Assembly: GCA_030770425.1 (NCBI GenBank) | Contig: JASJFT010000003.1 | Coordinates: forward strand, 372,001 to 436,000 | Length of the DNA: 64,000 nt | DNA from: Darksidea phi | Taxonomy: Eukaryota > Ascomycota > Dothideomycetes > Pleosporales > Lentitheciaceae | Reading direction: 5' to 3' | In this document: positions 51,985 to 62,089 of the stretch, in pieces | How positions within the stretch are numbered: position 1 is the stretch's first letter | Layout: each line of letters opens with the position of its first letter | Program-made: the position numbers and the translations under genes | The notes under the pieces: generated by a model | What the model was told of the DNA's origin: nothing | Databases searched by the model: none | The model's input: the letters and a program-made list of their open reading frames with translations, nothing else

Positions 51985-52242
51985 TAGGTGGTAGTATGGG
52001 TATACTAACTTATCGCTACCGCTGTTGGTCTCCCAATCAGCCTCTGTAGTTCGGCAGCACATGTCATTTCTCGTCGCCTTAATATTCGAAATATTACCTC
52101 GTCATACTGTGTATAGCTCTACAGCTCTATTATCGTATATAAGGTATAAGTATAGCACCTCCAATGTGTACAAACTCCCACTGTATTTCGTGCGGACCTT
52201 CTAAAGAGACTCCCACTATGCAAATCCAAATCAAATCAAACA
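51985..52242 (+). repeat. Dispersed LTR-like repeat, copy A
   Basis: About 258 bp, from GGGTATACTAACTTATCGCTACC through TGTTGGTCTCCCAA, TATTCGAAATATTACCTCGTC, TATAGCTCTACAGCTCTATTATCG and TTTCGTGCGGACCTTCTAAAGAGAC to AAATCCAAATCAAATC. Nearly every block matches copy B (inverted) with transition-type differences. There is no internal coding sequence, so it behaves like a solo LTR or a non-autonomous element. Confidence 0.8.
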
Positions 52243-52299
52243 TTAATTACTACTCGAAATATCTATACGAAAATCCACTTCTTAGAGAGCTCTTGTACA

Positions 52300-52990
52300 G
52301 GTCATGCACCATAAAGGAAACACCACCCAAGCCCGCCTTGTATGCGTCATTTGACCGCAGTGGTGACTCGCCTCCTAGTGAGCCACCGAAAGGCGACCCC
52401 AAGAGCCTACAGATCATCTATGAAACTTTTATCAGCGAAGGCGCCGAGAGTTGGCAAAATGGCACTTCTTCGAAGGCGTTCCGGCACAGGCCGTAGACAC
52501 ATGCAGCGACAAAGTCCCCTTTCCATTGACGATGCTCCCCCACCTAGTCATCACGGCCCACGGGCTATGCTCAAGACTGTAGATTTGAGGGTCTCGACGG
52601 TAAAGGTCCAAGCGGAGACGTCGGCTGGCTGCACTGCCCGAAAAGGCCTGCCATCATGTGTGTTGAAGATCCCAAGAAAGCTGGAGGGAAGGACGCGTGG
52701 AAGAATTGTGAGTCGGGTTTATGGATCAGAGATCGTATTCCGGTCAGTTATTATGACTGGGAGTAGATGCGGTTCAGCTCCGAAGAACCTCTTGCGCGAT
52801 TTTGAACGACGGAGGATGGCGTTTCGGGTTACCCTAGCTCAGCGTTTTAAGGCAGTATATTCTCTAGACGAGCGCCCGCTGGCGGGACCTTGCGCGTCAA
52901 CACCCAGTATGCAGCCAGGGTCAGCAACTTTATGAGGGCTACGTGGAGAAAGGCACTAAGAGCCAAACACCGGAAAGAATATGGAGTGTA
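52300..52990 (+). pseudogene. Unassigned gene relic
   Basis: Two runs in adjacent frames look like parts of one protein: Ser-Leu-Gln-Ile-Ile-Tyr-Glu-Thr-Phe-Ile-Ser-Glu-Gly-Ala-Glu-Ser-Trp-Gln-Asn (about 52404-52460), then His-Phe-Phe-Glu-Gly-Val-Pro-Ala-Gln-Ala-Val-Asp-Thr-Cys...Pro-Phe-Pro-Leu-Thr-Met-Leu-Pro (about 52461-52570). They need a one-base shift to join. Stops follow. I do not recognise the family. Confidence 0.35.
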
Positions 52991-53372
52991 GCAATAATCC
53001 ATGTTTTCTCATCTAAGAGTTCAAGTCGCGACGTGGTTGAGGTATGGGGAGAGTGTGCGTGCATAGCTGAGATGGAGAATTGACGGATGAGGATCGTACC
53101 TTCCTAAAAAGTATACTTATGGGTGCCACTGATTGAGATCGGTCTAGTTCGGTGATTGGTAACATTGTTCGCCTAACGAGTATAAGGAACGAAATGTCGG
53201 TGCGGGGGTTACAGGAAACGCAATTTAGCATCGGTAACATAGGTTGAATTCCTCAAGGCCTTACCTCTTTCCATCCATTCGCATCCAGAACAACATCTCG
53301 AAGCCGTTCTAGCCCTCGTATCCTCCTCCGCCTAGGACCGGCCGTCAACAATTCTCTAACAGCATCTCTCAA
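52991..53372. other. 3' flank of the GKW protein gene
   Basis: No gene is seen; pyrimidine-rich toward 53372. Confidence 0.4.
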
Positions 53373-54131
53373 TCACTCATCCAACTCCCCCACCCACTCG
53401 TACACCAACCTCGCCCTAACAACCTCATCCCTATCCGTCCTGCGAACCGCAAACCGCCTTGTCAACCACCTTTCTCCATTCACCTCCGCGAATCCCCAAA
53501 CCTGCCACGCCGTCCACCCCTTCCCCTCATTCTTTACATAACTGTCCACCACTTCCCCATCCATCGTCTCCGGCAGCCATCCCTCGGCCAGAAATTTCGC
53601 GTCCTCCTCCACCGCACCTTTCCCCTCGTTTTCCTTGAGAATGGCAGAGATGGTGTTGTAACGCGAACGGCCTTGCACGTCGCCGAAGAGCCAGTCGGAG
53701 TGGTGGCGGTAGGTCCAGTCTAAGGTACGCTTTTCGGTGGTTCCCTTTATGCCGGCCGTGGCGGTCTGTTGGATTTCGATGTGCGTGACGGAGGCCCCGT
53801 TCGGGTCTTCTTCTGGGGGTGCTGTGTAGGTTCTTAGGTGCTGGGTTATGGCGGCTAGGTTGATGGTTTTGCGGGTTAGCCAACCGATGCCTTGGAGGGC
53901 AAGGATAGGGTCCGTAGAGTCGGAGATGGTTTTGTTCTAGTATGGTATCAGATAGAGCCACCAAAATAGGTTTACAGGACCGGGAAGTCCCAAAGGAAAA
54001 AGAGGGAATAAGAGCTCCACGAGTTTGATGACTCGATGGCTGCTACTCATTCGAGAATCAGATGGCAGAGGACGTACAATAAGCCATTTTCCGTCCAGGT
54101 TCTTGATATTCTTGTGCGCCGGTGCCGCCAT
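53373..54131 (-). CDS. Small conserved fungal protein with GKW start (lipocalin-like guess)
   Basis: Two exons, complement(54078..54131) and complement(53373..53936), flank a 141-nt intron (GTACGT...ACTAG) and encode 205 residues. The start reads His-Lys-Asn-Ile-Lys-Asn-Leu-Asp-Gly-Lys-Trp-Leu-Ile-Asn-Lys-Thr, then Asp-Pro-Ile-Leu-Ala-Leu-Gln-Gly-Ile-Gly-Trp-Leu-Thr-Arg-Lys. The middle alternates polar and hydrophobic residues in strand-like fashion (Thr-His-Ile-Glu-Ile-Gln-Gln-Thr-Ala-Thr). The end has paired Trp (Gly-Trp-Thr-Ala-Trp-Gln-Val-Trp-Gly-Phe) and a basic strand. The Gly-x-Trp opening and beta-rich pattern suggest a calycin-like barrel that binds a small ligand. This is inference; similar proteins are common in ascomycetes and uncharacterised. 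Cytosolic. Confidence 0.75.
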
Positions 54132-55499
54132 GTTTATAGTCCTAGCCGAACTCTACCTGTAATAGATCACGGTGGTGGACTTTTAATGATGTCGACGGAA
54201 AGAATTCGAGGCTTGGTAAAAGTTGGAAGCAGTGGCGGGGAAGCTGTTTCACTTCTGCCCAGGAAGAAATGAATCGAAAACTGGCAGCAGGGGCGAGACA
54301 GTTTAAGTATGCGAACTAGCCCAGGTGATACATTAGAAATTTGGACGCATACGCAGTCCCTTAGTCGTCATTCAGTTCACATGCAGTTTGCATACCTGAC
54401 TGCTTGCCGTGCCTAGGTATATCCGCATTGGGATAGCTCCGTGACGTATTTTGGCGGGGAACCTTGGCATCCCCATCAAGGCATAGCTCCGTTCCCCACG
54501 AGCAAGCGGAAACAGGATGATCGTGAGCCGAGGAACTGCAGGTGCGATATCAGATGCAATTGGTTGAGGGAGGGAAGAAGGCGTTGCTCGGGCGACCTGT
54601 CGAAATGGGAAGCCGACGAGGAGGCATGCTTCCCCGCAACCTAGTTTATCCCTTCGTATATCCAAAGCTATCATTCGTATATCGGAGCGAGGAACGATAT
54701 ATATTCGGGTCCGCCGAAACTAAATATCCCTACAATTCTATAATAGGTTAGTATTATTACTCTGCTAAGAGAGTACTTACGTTCTCTGACGTTTATTTTA
54801 CCAAGAGCCAATCAATTTATACCGCTATAGGTCCGATAGATCAAGCCGAACCCATCGAAATCAGTATCGGGCCCAGTATCAGGCTTAGTAGGTGGCAGGT
54901 ATCGAGCTTAGTAGCAAGCGGACATTGACCTTAATATTAAGCTTATTATTAGGATAGCTTATCAACTTAATAATCTATAGATTTCGTACTCTAATACTGA
55001 TATACTAGCTTAAACAATTAACTCGCTCCGTCTTTTAATTCCCGCTTACGAAAAATTAGGTTGTTCATAATTAGTAGAGACAAGGTTATAGTTCAAGTGC
55101 TATACTAGCTTATTGGCGTAACTGTCCCTGGATGTGTCGTATAGCTCATTTCCATGGAATGATAGTCGATGGTTATTTCACAAAGGGTCACTCAGTAAAG
55201 ATAACGCGTACCAATACACCCACCACGGAATAGCTAACAACCCCCCTACCTCTACATCCATCCTTATTCTTCCAGCTAAGAAGAATCTGCGCTGACTGCG
55301 CAATAATCCTGCAGCTTTTACGTTCTTAAAACTTAGTTAGGTGGTTAATTCATTCTAAGTGCATGGGGAAATTAGTGGAGCGAGTATTTATGAACATCGA
55401 TGACTTAGAATATGCACACAATATGAAGTATATATTTGATATCATGTTCATCCATTGCTATAGCTTCAAATCTAGGTACCCAGCGACATCTGCTTCGTT
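54132..55499. other. AT-rich, gene-poor block
   Basis: About 1.4 kb. From 54640 on it is rich in TTA/TAT and stop-dense. Around 54850-54940 the motif TATCGGGC/CTTAGTAG recurs imperfectly, perhaps a decayed tandem array. No gene is supported. Confidence 0.4.
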
Positions 55500-55830
55500 G
55501 CTCTAGGATCCTCAACGTCTACGAGGTCCTCGGCATCCGCCCATTATCCACCCGCTAAAAGAGCGTGCGCATAGTCATCGGCCGCGACCTCAATCCCCAG
55601 AGCGCCTTCCCCGCCTGCTCCACCTTGTTGTCAGCTGCTGTGACGTTCTACAAGGCCGTGATGAGTTCCACGGGGAGAGACTGTAGAAGACCACGCGGCG
55701 CTTTATGTTCTCCCTGGACGCGGCTTATCCTTCTCCTCGTCCACTGTGTACGAGATGACGTGCAGGGTCTGCATGCCGAGTGCCTGTAGCTGGTCGTTGA
55801 GCTTAGGGGTTTGCTGCTGATGCTGTTCGA
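55500..55830 (-). pseudogene. Decayed 3' end of an HNH-family gene
   Basis: DNA at 55500-55680 aligns by eye with the 3' end and downstream flank of the HNH gene (45050-45220). Shared blocks include GGATCCTC, GAGCGTGCGCATA and GCGCTCTGGGG, which corresponds to GCGCTTTGGGG on the minus strand of the HNH gene. On the minus strand the relic reads Lys-Val-Glu-Gln-Ala-Gly-Lys-Ala-Leu-Trp-Gly, like the HNH gene's end. The HNH domain itself is absent. A copy of the family was therefore once here, immediately beside the PD-(D/E)XK gene. Confidence 0.65.
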
Positions 55831-55876
55831 CCCTCTTGCGGGTTGAGTGCACATGTAAAGCATGTGGACAACTCGT

Positions 55877-57187
55877 TCATTCACCTGCAACCAACCCCAG
55901 CAGCCAAGGCTTCCACACCGTGACCGCCCAATCCATGAGGTAGTTCAACACCGCCACTGCTTTCGGCGCATCGTACACCGAGCGCGTACCCCCAATACAA
56001 ATCTGATTCCTTATAACCATACCACCGCCATTGCCGTTCTTAGACACAATCATCAAATACCAGTCATGCCCCTGAGCAATCAGCACCGGCAAACACGGCC
56101 ACACCCTCTCCTCCCTTTGGTAGATCAGTGCGAGCCGCCGCAGCCATGCATCCATCCAGATAGCCAGCTGCGCCTTGCCATCGGCCCAGGACTTTGTAGC
56201 GCTCTTGGTCTCAATGTTGATGGCGAAAGGGGTGCGGCGGGCGTCCTTGGTACTCGTGTGGTTCCAGTTACGGACGCCGCCACTTCCCAGGAGCGGGTTA
56301 AGGCGTTGCCAGGCTTGCGCGAGGGCAGGGTCGGCCTGCAATGCTACAACGTAGTCGACCACGCGGCGGGGGAGTTCGTTGCGGGCGAGCGAGCGTGGTT
56401 CGATCTTTGCGGTTTTGCTGCTATTGTCAACATTCGTGTGCAGTAAAATGAGAGCAGAGTGGCAAGACTGACACATTCTGTATCACCAGACTGTCCCGAT
56501 GTTTACTGGTCCCACGAGAGAGTTTAAGCAGAGCGAGCTGGGCTTCCGAGTTCCACTCATCCTCAGATTTACCCGCGCCGCGGTCGCAAAGCTGGGCAGC
56601 CACTACAATCTCAAGTACCCTTCCAGGTTCAGGTGTCAAGCCAGTCTTGCTTCGCAATGGTACATCAACAGCCCAGGGATACTGCAGCCGCACCTTATCC
56701 ACTCCGTCAGGCAATGTGCCCACGTCACAGCACCTGAGAATTCCAACACCATCAGCAAGGCGCTGGGCCTTCAAGCGCATGACGGCCACATCTGCAGGCT
56801 CTTCGCCAAACCCTGCGTCCCAAAAGTGCAATAGTTGACGAGGTTGTCCAGCGCATCTTCAAGGAAGTGCAATTGCTTGGTAGGGCTGCAGCGCCCGCTG
56901 TGGTGCGATTCGGTGACGGATTCCGCATCGACATCGGCTTCGGAGCTGGAGGCGCTGAGAGTAGGAGTGTGGGCCGCATTGAGTTCGCGTTGTCGCTTCG
57001 CGCGCTTTGGAGGCCGTGGTGTCTGGTCTAGGTCGACGAGGTCGCCCATGCTCTCATCCATGGCCTGCCGCTTCTGGACTTCTGCATTCCTCTTTCTCCC
57101 TGTGCCGCTTACAGGGCGCGCGTTCTCTTTGCTGTCGTCTATATCATTATGTGGGGAGATGAGAGGTGTCGTCCTAGAAGAAGTCAT
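55877..57187 (-). pseudogene. PD-(D/E)XK nuclease-like family gene, frame-disrupted
   Basis: The N-terminus (from ATG 57187) is Pro/Ser/Arg-rich, with Thr-Pro-Arg-Pro-Pro-Lys-Arg-Ala-Lys-Arg and then Gly-Arg-Cys-Ser-Pro-Thr-Lys-Gln-Leu, the usual lead-in of this fungal family. After Asn-Leu-Val-Asn-Tyr (about 56840) the conserved text continues in another frame: Pro-Ala-Asp-Val, Leu-Ala-Asp-Gly-Val-Gly-Ile-Leu, Glu-Trp-Asn-Ser-Glu. From about 56440 it returns to the first frame with Val-Val-Asp-Tyr, Phe-Ala-Ile-Asn-Ile-Glu-Thr-Lys (Glu-x-Lys), and Lys-Ala-Gln-Leu-Ala-Ile-Trp. No GT-AG intron of normal size repairs either change in phase. Two opposing indels, or two assembly errors, would explain it. 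If intact, the product would be about 415-435 residues, nuclear or cytosolic, with nuclease fold inferred. Confidence 0.68.
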
Positions 57188-58052
57188 TTAGCAACGTTGT
57201 CAGGTGGGGAGACGGGCGAAGGATAGAACGCACTGGTGACGTATTCCACGCTGTCGAGCCAGAGGGTAATTTGAGCGAGCCAAGCTGGCCCCATAAGGAC
57301 CTGTAATTCTCGCAAGATGTCGCAAAGCAATGTGGTGAGAGAAGGTGATGGTTGGTTCTATTTGTTTTAGTGTTGTTTGGCACTGCCAAGAGGCGGGGTG
57401 GCTTGTCACATTTGCTAACCAATTAGAGCACAGCGCATTTCCGAGTCACCGCAGCGATGTTTCTTGTAGTCAGGCTCATGCCCGGGACCGGCGACCTACG
57501 AGTCTGTAAGTAACAGCAGCACAGCCTACCGTCTTAATCAAGGGCTAAGAGGGCCATATAGTATTAACGCCATTTTTACCAGGGCGTATGATATAGGCGA
57601 GCGCAGCAACAACATTAGAACGAAAATCGGGACAAAATAATAATAGGAAGCAAGCGGGAAAATATGAGTTTACTTACCCAATTTGCTAGCGCGTCGCTAA
57701 GATTGTGATGAATATTATAAGACGGATTGATGGTTAACTCTCGGGAAGGGTGTTGATGACCGTGTTCTCAAACCAAGACAGATAACCTGTCCGCCCGAAA
57801 TGCGCACTCTAGCGAAGATTCGAGTATAGCTTGTATATCCGCGCCGTTTCACCCGCTGTGTCACCAATATGCACAGGGCCTACGAAGCCCAGCTCCATAG
57901 GCCCAGAATCCAGCTCGGCATTGACCGTATGGACAGTACCACTGCTCACCGGTTAGCATGCACCTGCTACCCCGCGCTTTGTCAGCCTTGCAGCAAAGCA
58001 AGGCAGTCTCAACACTTTGCTCTACCGGACTCTTTTTAGGTTGTCTTTCATC
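57188..58052. other. Intergenic, divergent promoters
   Basis: Lies between the divergent PD-(D/E)XK and STAND-N/UBL genes. No gene is supported; the centre is AT-rich. Confidence 0.45.
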
Positions 58053-60192
58053 ATGCCCGTCGCTTTCGGCTTTTCTGTTGGTGATTTCATTGCCGCTCTG
58101 AACCTCGTACACGATGCGATCGAAGCAATCCATAGCACCCGCGGTTCAAGCGCCACCTATCGTGCTTTATTAAGAGAGCTATATGTCCTTGAGTCAGCCT
58201 TGCTACGTGTGAAAAACCTTGAGTTGGAAGAATCCCTCGAGTCCGAAAGACGGGCGCTAGAACAGACAGCTTCACAGTGTCAACGAGCCATCGATGACTT
58301 CTTTGCAAGGATTCAGGCGTATCAGCCGCATCTACGCGCGGGAGGGTCCGGTAATAGCTCTTGGGCGCGACTAAAAGATACTTGGATGAAGGTCAAGTGG
58401 GCTCTCTGCAAAGAGGAAGATGTGGAGAAATTCAAGGCCGACTTGAGAGGTCACTCCACATCCATCCAGTTACTTTTGCAGACTATAGAAATGTACATTA
58501 TTGGGTTGCAAGAAGCAAATTTCCAAATATTGATTAGCAACAGGAAGAATGCGTCAATCCAGGCACGGAAAAACGATCGAAACCGAGATACAATCGCCGG
58601 ACAAGTCCAGAATGCGTCGTCAGCACTCATGTCTAGCGTATCATCCATTTCGAGTGGTATCCTAAGGTAATGTCAATACTATATTTTCTGAAGCTCTCTA
58701 ACACCGTTATTGCTTATCTAGTTGCCTCCAACAAGGAAAAGAACAGCTACAAATCACTACAACCATCATGTAAGTGGACCTGAGTAATACAGTTTCTGAA
58801 GACCTATGACTTACGGGTTTTGTAGGCGAGCGAATTTACAGATTTTCAACATGGTACTAGATATCCACAAGTTCCTCAGCAGACTACCGTACCAGATCCA
58901 GCGAGACCAGCCAGTCTATATGATAGATGCTTTTGGTCGGCTAACTCCATTTCACCTCGAATTCATTCGTTCCGCAGAGGTCTGTCAACTTAGAACCTTA
59001 GTTCGCATTCCGGATAATGACTGAGAATACGGAAGGGTCTTCTAGCTGTCCTTCGTGTGAATTTCGAAGCCGCGGGAGTTGGGACAGAGAAGATCGACCG
59101 TCGTCAAATCGTGTTCGAAGATACGCCAACGAGACGAGAGATCGATATTACAAGAAACTGGGAATCCTGCTTTCGTCCGGGACAACGAGTATCGATGAGC
59201 GTCGTCTTCGAGAATGCTTCTCGGGATGTTGGGAGCACATGTCCCCATTGTCATGCAGAACAACAAGGACCTCCGGACCGTGACATCGAATGGTATGAAT
59301 CGTCTTTTTGATTTGTGTGTCATACTGTTAACGTCATTAGCGTGGTATGCCATCTCGTCTTCCGAAGAATCGTAGATTTACCCGAGGTCGCGGGTGACAT
59401 ACGGGCACGCGTTCATCATTCGAAAGGCCCTCGAAACGAAATTCCACTTTCGAAGTCATGGTCATCCACACAGCCTAATCTACCGGCGACAGCTTCTAAA
59501 CCCACAGATTCGAATCAAATTAGTCTTTTTCGTCGGGTACGTATAATACCGCCGAAGGAAGCGCACAAATGCAAGCTGTGGGCTCTGTGGAACCATGAAA
59601 CGGGGGACATGACACTCGAAGGTATTGGGGGTATCTGCATCAGAACAATTCGAGTAGGTAAAGGAACCATCGCAATTGAAGGAAGCAAAGCATTGAACCA
59701 TCTTAGGACCGGCCATTTTTAGAGCTATTTGGCGATGACGAATCTGAGACGCCGAATGAAATGCTGATATTCGAACCAATTCCATGCGAAGAACTCTACT
59801 ATCAAAGAATGGACCGTATGTGCATTTTTCAACATTCAATTTCACCTTTCCGAAATAAACTCACCTAGCTTTTAGGTCAAAGAATTGTTGTGTCGGGTCA
59901 ACTACAGCGTCCCGTTTACTCGTCGCAAGCTCCATTGGCGCATGCGCTTGACTTTAAGGAGAAGGATTGGTGCGAAGCTATATGGTTCGTAGGCGGTCCA
60001 GGTCACCTCGAAATGTACAAGGTCTAATCACACTTTTAGGGCAACTTTGGCGGCCACAATAAACAATCAAAACCCAGAGCCAGTGATGTCACCCCTTCTA
60101 TGGCACAAATATTCCCAAGACAGGCCCTCTTCCCCAACGAACCGGCGATATACAATGCCCAGTGGTGGTGGCAGGGGTGGTGGTGGGAGTAG
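58053..60192 (+). CDS. STAND-type N-terminal domain + ubiquitin-like domain + zinc ribbon protein
   Basis: Eight exons (58053..58666, 58722..58769, 58826..58983, 59046..59292, 59341..59657, 59723..59815, 59876..59988, 60040..60192) join in phase to 580 residues. The exon 3/4 boundary is least certain. Residues 1-205 are helical and start Val-Ala-Phe-Gly-Phe-Ser-Val-Gly-Asp-Phe-Ile-Ala-Ala, like the N-terminal domain of fungal STAND/NLR proteins. A ubiquitin-like fold follows: Gln-Pro-Val-Tyr-Met-Ile-Asp-Ala-Phe-Gly-Arg, Gln-Ile-Val-Phe-Glu-Asp-Thr-Pro and Trp-Glu-Ser-Cys-Phe-Arg-Pro-Gly-Gln. A zinc ribbon is formed by Cys-Pro-His-Cys and, across the next splice, Cys-Val-Val-Cys. The C-terminus ends in a Trp-rich block (Gln-Trp-Trp-Trp-Gln-Gly-Trp). 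There is no ATPase, so it is not itself an NLR. A role in signalling by interaction is inferred. Confidence 0.78.
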
Positions 60193-60783
60193 AAAGCCGC
60201 CCCCTATACATGGGGGAGGCGGTCAATCCTCCGATCCGAACACAAGCACATCTGCTAGCAATGCAGGGTTCTATAACTAGATATAGAGGGATTTTCTGTG
60301 GCTGTATTGGCTGTGTGTTAACTCTTTGTACGTTAAGGAAACAACGGGGCTGCTAGTGATTGACTAGTGCAGTTTGAATACGGGCATCAAACGCTTCCAA
60401 AGAATGAGGAATTTGACATCGCAGATTTTTCTTAATTTAAACGACTGTTCACTCGTAACTTGCTAATTGCGACCATCGCTGTGAGGTGTCTGCTTATCCT
60501 ACCGTATTTTACTCATGGTTGTTTTTTAACCGAACACTAATCGAAGCATTCTAATGTGTTCAAGAACCGCCAATAACGAAGCGCTCTAACTGCATTGCTT
60601 CTCTGATTCTCTGATTCTCTGATCACTTCTGCATATTTGCTACATAGGGTCATATAAGTGGCGCCATCAGTGCTAGCATCTCGTAAAAACTTGTCTATGT
60701 TCGTATTTGGACTGTTAACAAGAAGCATTTATCGTTTAATTGAAAGAAGATTTGAGCACCGATAGCAATCTCAAAATTGAATT
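60193..60783. other. Intergenic, 3' flank
   Basis: No gene seen. A 9-bp microsatellite (TCTCTGATT, three units) stands at about 60599-60622. Confidence 0.45.
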
Positions 60784-61041
60784 GGTTTGGATTTTTCGTA
60801 GTGGGGGTCTCTTTTGAAGGTCCGCACGAAACATAGTAGGAGTTTGTACACAGTAGAGGTGCTATACCCACACCTTGTATACGATAACAGAGCTATAGAG
60901 CTGTATATAGCACTATCGATCGTGAGCGACGAGATGATTTTCGAATATTGGCAGGCTATGAGCAATGAAATGTACTGCCGAGCCGCAGAGCGTTGGGAGA
61001 CTTCAACAGCGGTAGCGATGAGTTAGCACACCCACACCTCA
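60784..61041 (-). repeat. Dispersed LTR-like repeat, copy B (inverted)
   Basis: On the minus strand it begins TGAGGTGTGGGTGTGCTAAC and runs through ATCGCTACCGCTGTTG, TATTCGAAAATCATCTCGTCG, TATAGCTCTATAGCTCTG and TTTCGTGCGGACCTTCAAAAG to AAATCCAAACC. The flanks on both sides carry AATTC (GAATT on the plus strand at 60779-60783 and 61042-61046), consistent with a 5-bp target-site duplication. Least mutated of the three copies. Confidence 0.8.
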
Positions 61042-61231
61042 GAATTGAATATTTCTCACAATTCTATAAATTTATAATTCATTAGGAGGCTTTCTAAGAG
61101 CTAAGAGAATATGAAACTAGCGAGTGAATGTGTATGTACACAGTACGACTTCATCTACAGCTCCAACGGAGTGCTGGCTCAAACCCCATCTTCCCTACTC
61201 ATGGTGATTGATATAGTATCGCTCAACTCGT
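61042..61231. other. 3' flank of the cupin gene
   Basis: Short AT-rich spacer; nothing else seen. Confidence 0.4.
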
Positions 61232-62089
61232 TTAGACCTTCTGAGGAATATTGCACCTCTTGACACAGGTTTCGATTTGCACAGCAAAGGACGTCGGAAT
61301 CTGGTCCCTGAACTGCTGGATGCGGGCAGGATCCAACGTTTCGAGATTGCCGCCCACAGCTGTGATGAGGACCTCCTCATCAGGGAACGCAGAGAAAAAG
61401 TTGCGCGCGATTTGGGTGCGTCCGGGGTCAGCGCTGTCAAAGGCAGCGGCGAAGAGCGCAGGCTCGCAGGTAGGGTTGAACTGGAAGTGTGTTTCGCCCT
61501 GAGGGAACAACATCCCTTTGAAGTTCTCAAGCGTAGCGTTGACCTGGTGGAGGGGTCCGTTGACGGGTTTCGGTTGACCGACGACGTTGCCGGCGCCGCC
61601 GGGGTTCTCCTCGAGGATGAGACCCCCAACGAGTGTGCCAGAAATAACGGTCAAGAACTCGTTGGCACGAGGGTGGTTATGCGGGACGTTCAGACCGCAG
61701 GCGTTGACAAAGCCGATGGCCGCGGCGACATTGGTACCAATGAGGGCGGGGAAGTTTTCCAGGGTGGTAAGCGCGATAGTGCCACCGGTGGGAGGGGCGA
61801 CGGTGTTGTTGACGAATTGGAAGGTGATGTTGCTAGCATCGGGAGGATTAGGCAGAAGCACGCTCTGACGGTCGGCGAAGCCGGGACTTAGGAGCAGGGC
61901 GGTCTGGAGGGCCTTAATGGCGGCAGGGTCGGTGGGAGAAACACCGCCTCCTGCAGTAGGGGAAGGTTCACCGTTCTGGCTGGAGGAAGCTGAAGAGACA
62001 GCTGAAGAGACAGCTGGGGAGACAGCTGGAGAGGCAGTTGCAGCAGCCACAAGCGTAGCTGCGAGAGCTGAGGTGAAGAATTTGACCAT
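61232..62089 (-). CDS. Secreted cupin (germin/spherulin-like) protein
   Basis: A single-exon frame of 285 residues. Signal peptide about 1-19 (Phe-Phe-Thr-Ser-Ala-Leu-Ala-Ala-Thr-Leu-Val-Ala-Ala). A Ser/Ala/Val repeat follows (four-residue units from a 12-bp tandem repeat). The cupin domain is about 95-260: motif 1 shows Gly-Leu-Asn-Val-Pro-His-Asn-His-Pro-Arg-Ala-Asn-Glu-Phe (two His and a Glu as metal ligands), and motif 2 shows Phe-Pro-Gln-Gly-Glu-Thr-His-Phe-Gln (final His). A complete three-His-one-Glu metal site is therefore present. Germin-like proteins bind Mn and can have oxalate oxidase or superoxide dismutase activity, but many are structural. Spherulin 1A is the closest named type. 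It is probably secreted to the wall or medium. Two Cys near the end could form a disulfide. Confidence 0.85.
   Translation of the reverse strand: MVKFFTSALAATLVAAATASPAVSPAVSSAVSSASSSQNGEPSPTAGGGVSPTDPAAIKALQTALLLSPGFADRQSVLLPNPPDASNITFQFVNNTVAPPTGGTIALTTLENFPALIGTNVAAAIGFVNACGLNVPHNHPRANEFLTVISGTLVGGLILEENPGGAGNVVGQPKPVNGPLHQVNATLENFKGMLFPQGETHFQFNPTCEPALFAAAFDSADPGRTQIARNFFSAFPDEEVLITAVGGNLETLDPARIQQFRDQIPTSFAVQIETCVKRCNIPQKV
61989..62036 (-). repeat. Four tandem 12-bp units in the cupin gene
   Basis: Units of the type GCTGAAGAGACA on the plus strand code for Ser-Ala-Val-Ser/Pro-Ala-Val-Ser after the signal peptide. The unit is a multiple of three, so copy number can vary without breaking the frame. 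Confidence 0.85.

Noticed and set aside
60047..60280. Gly/Pro-rich plus frame as last exon of the STAND-N/UBL gene
   Set aside because: The preceding exon ends in phase 0, which leads into the alternative frame ending in the Trp-rich block with a stop at 60190-60192. The Gly-rich frame would need a donor that is not present.
61277..61891. 204-codon plus-strand frame
   Set aside because: Antisense shadow of the cupin gene, which has a signal peptide and both metal-binding motifs.
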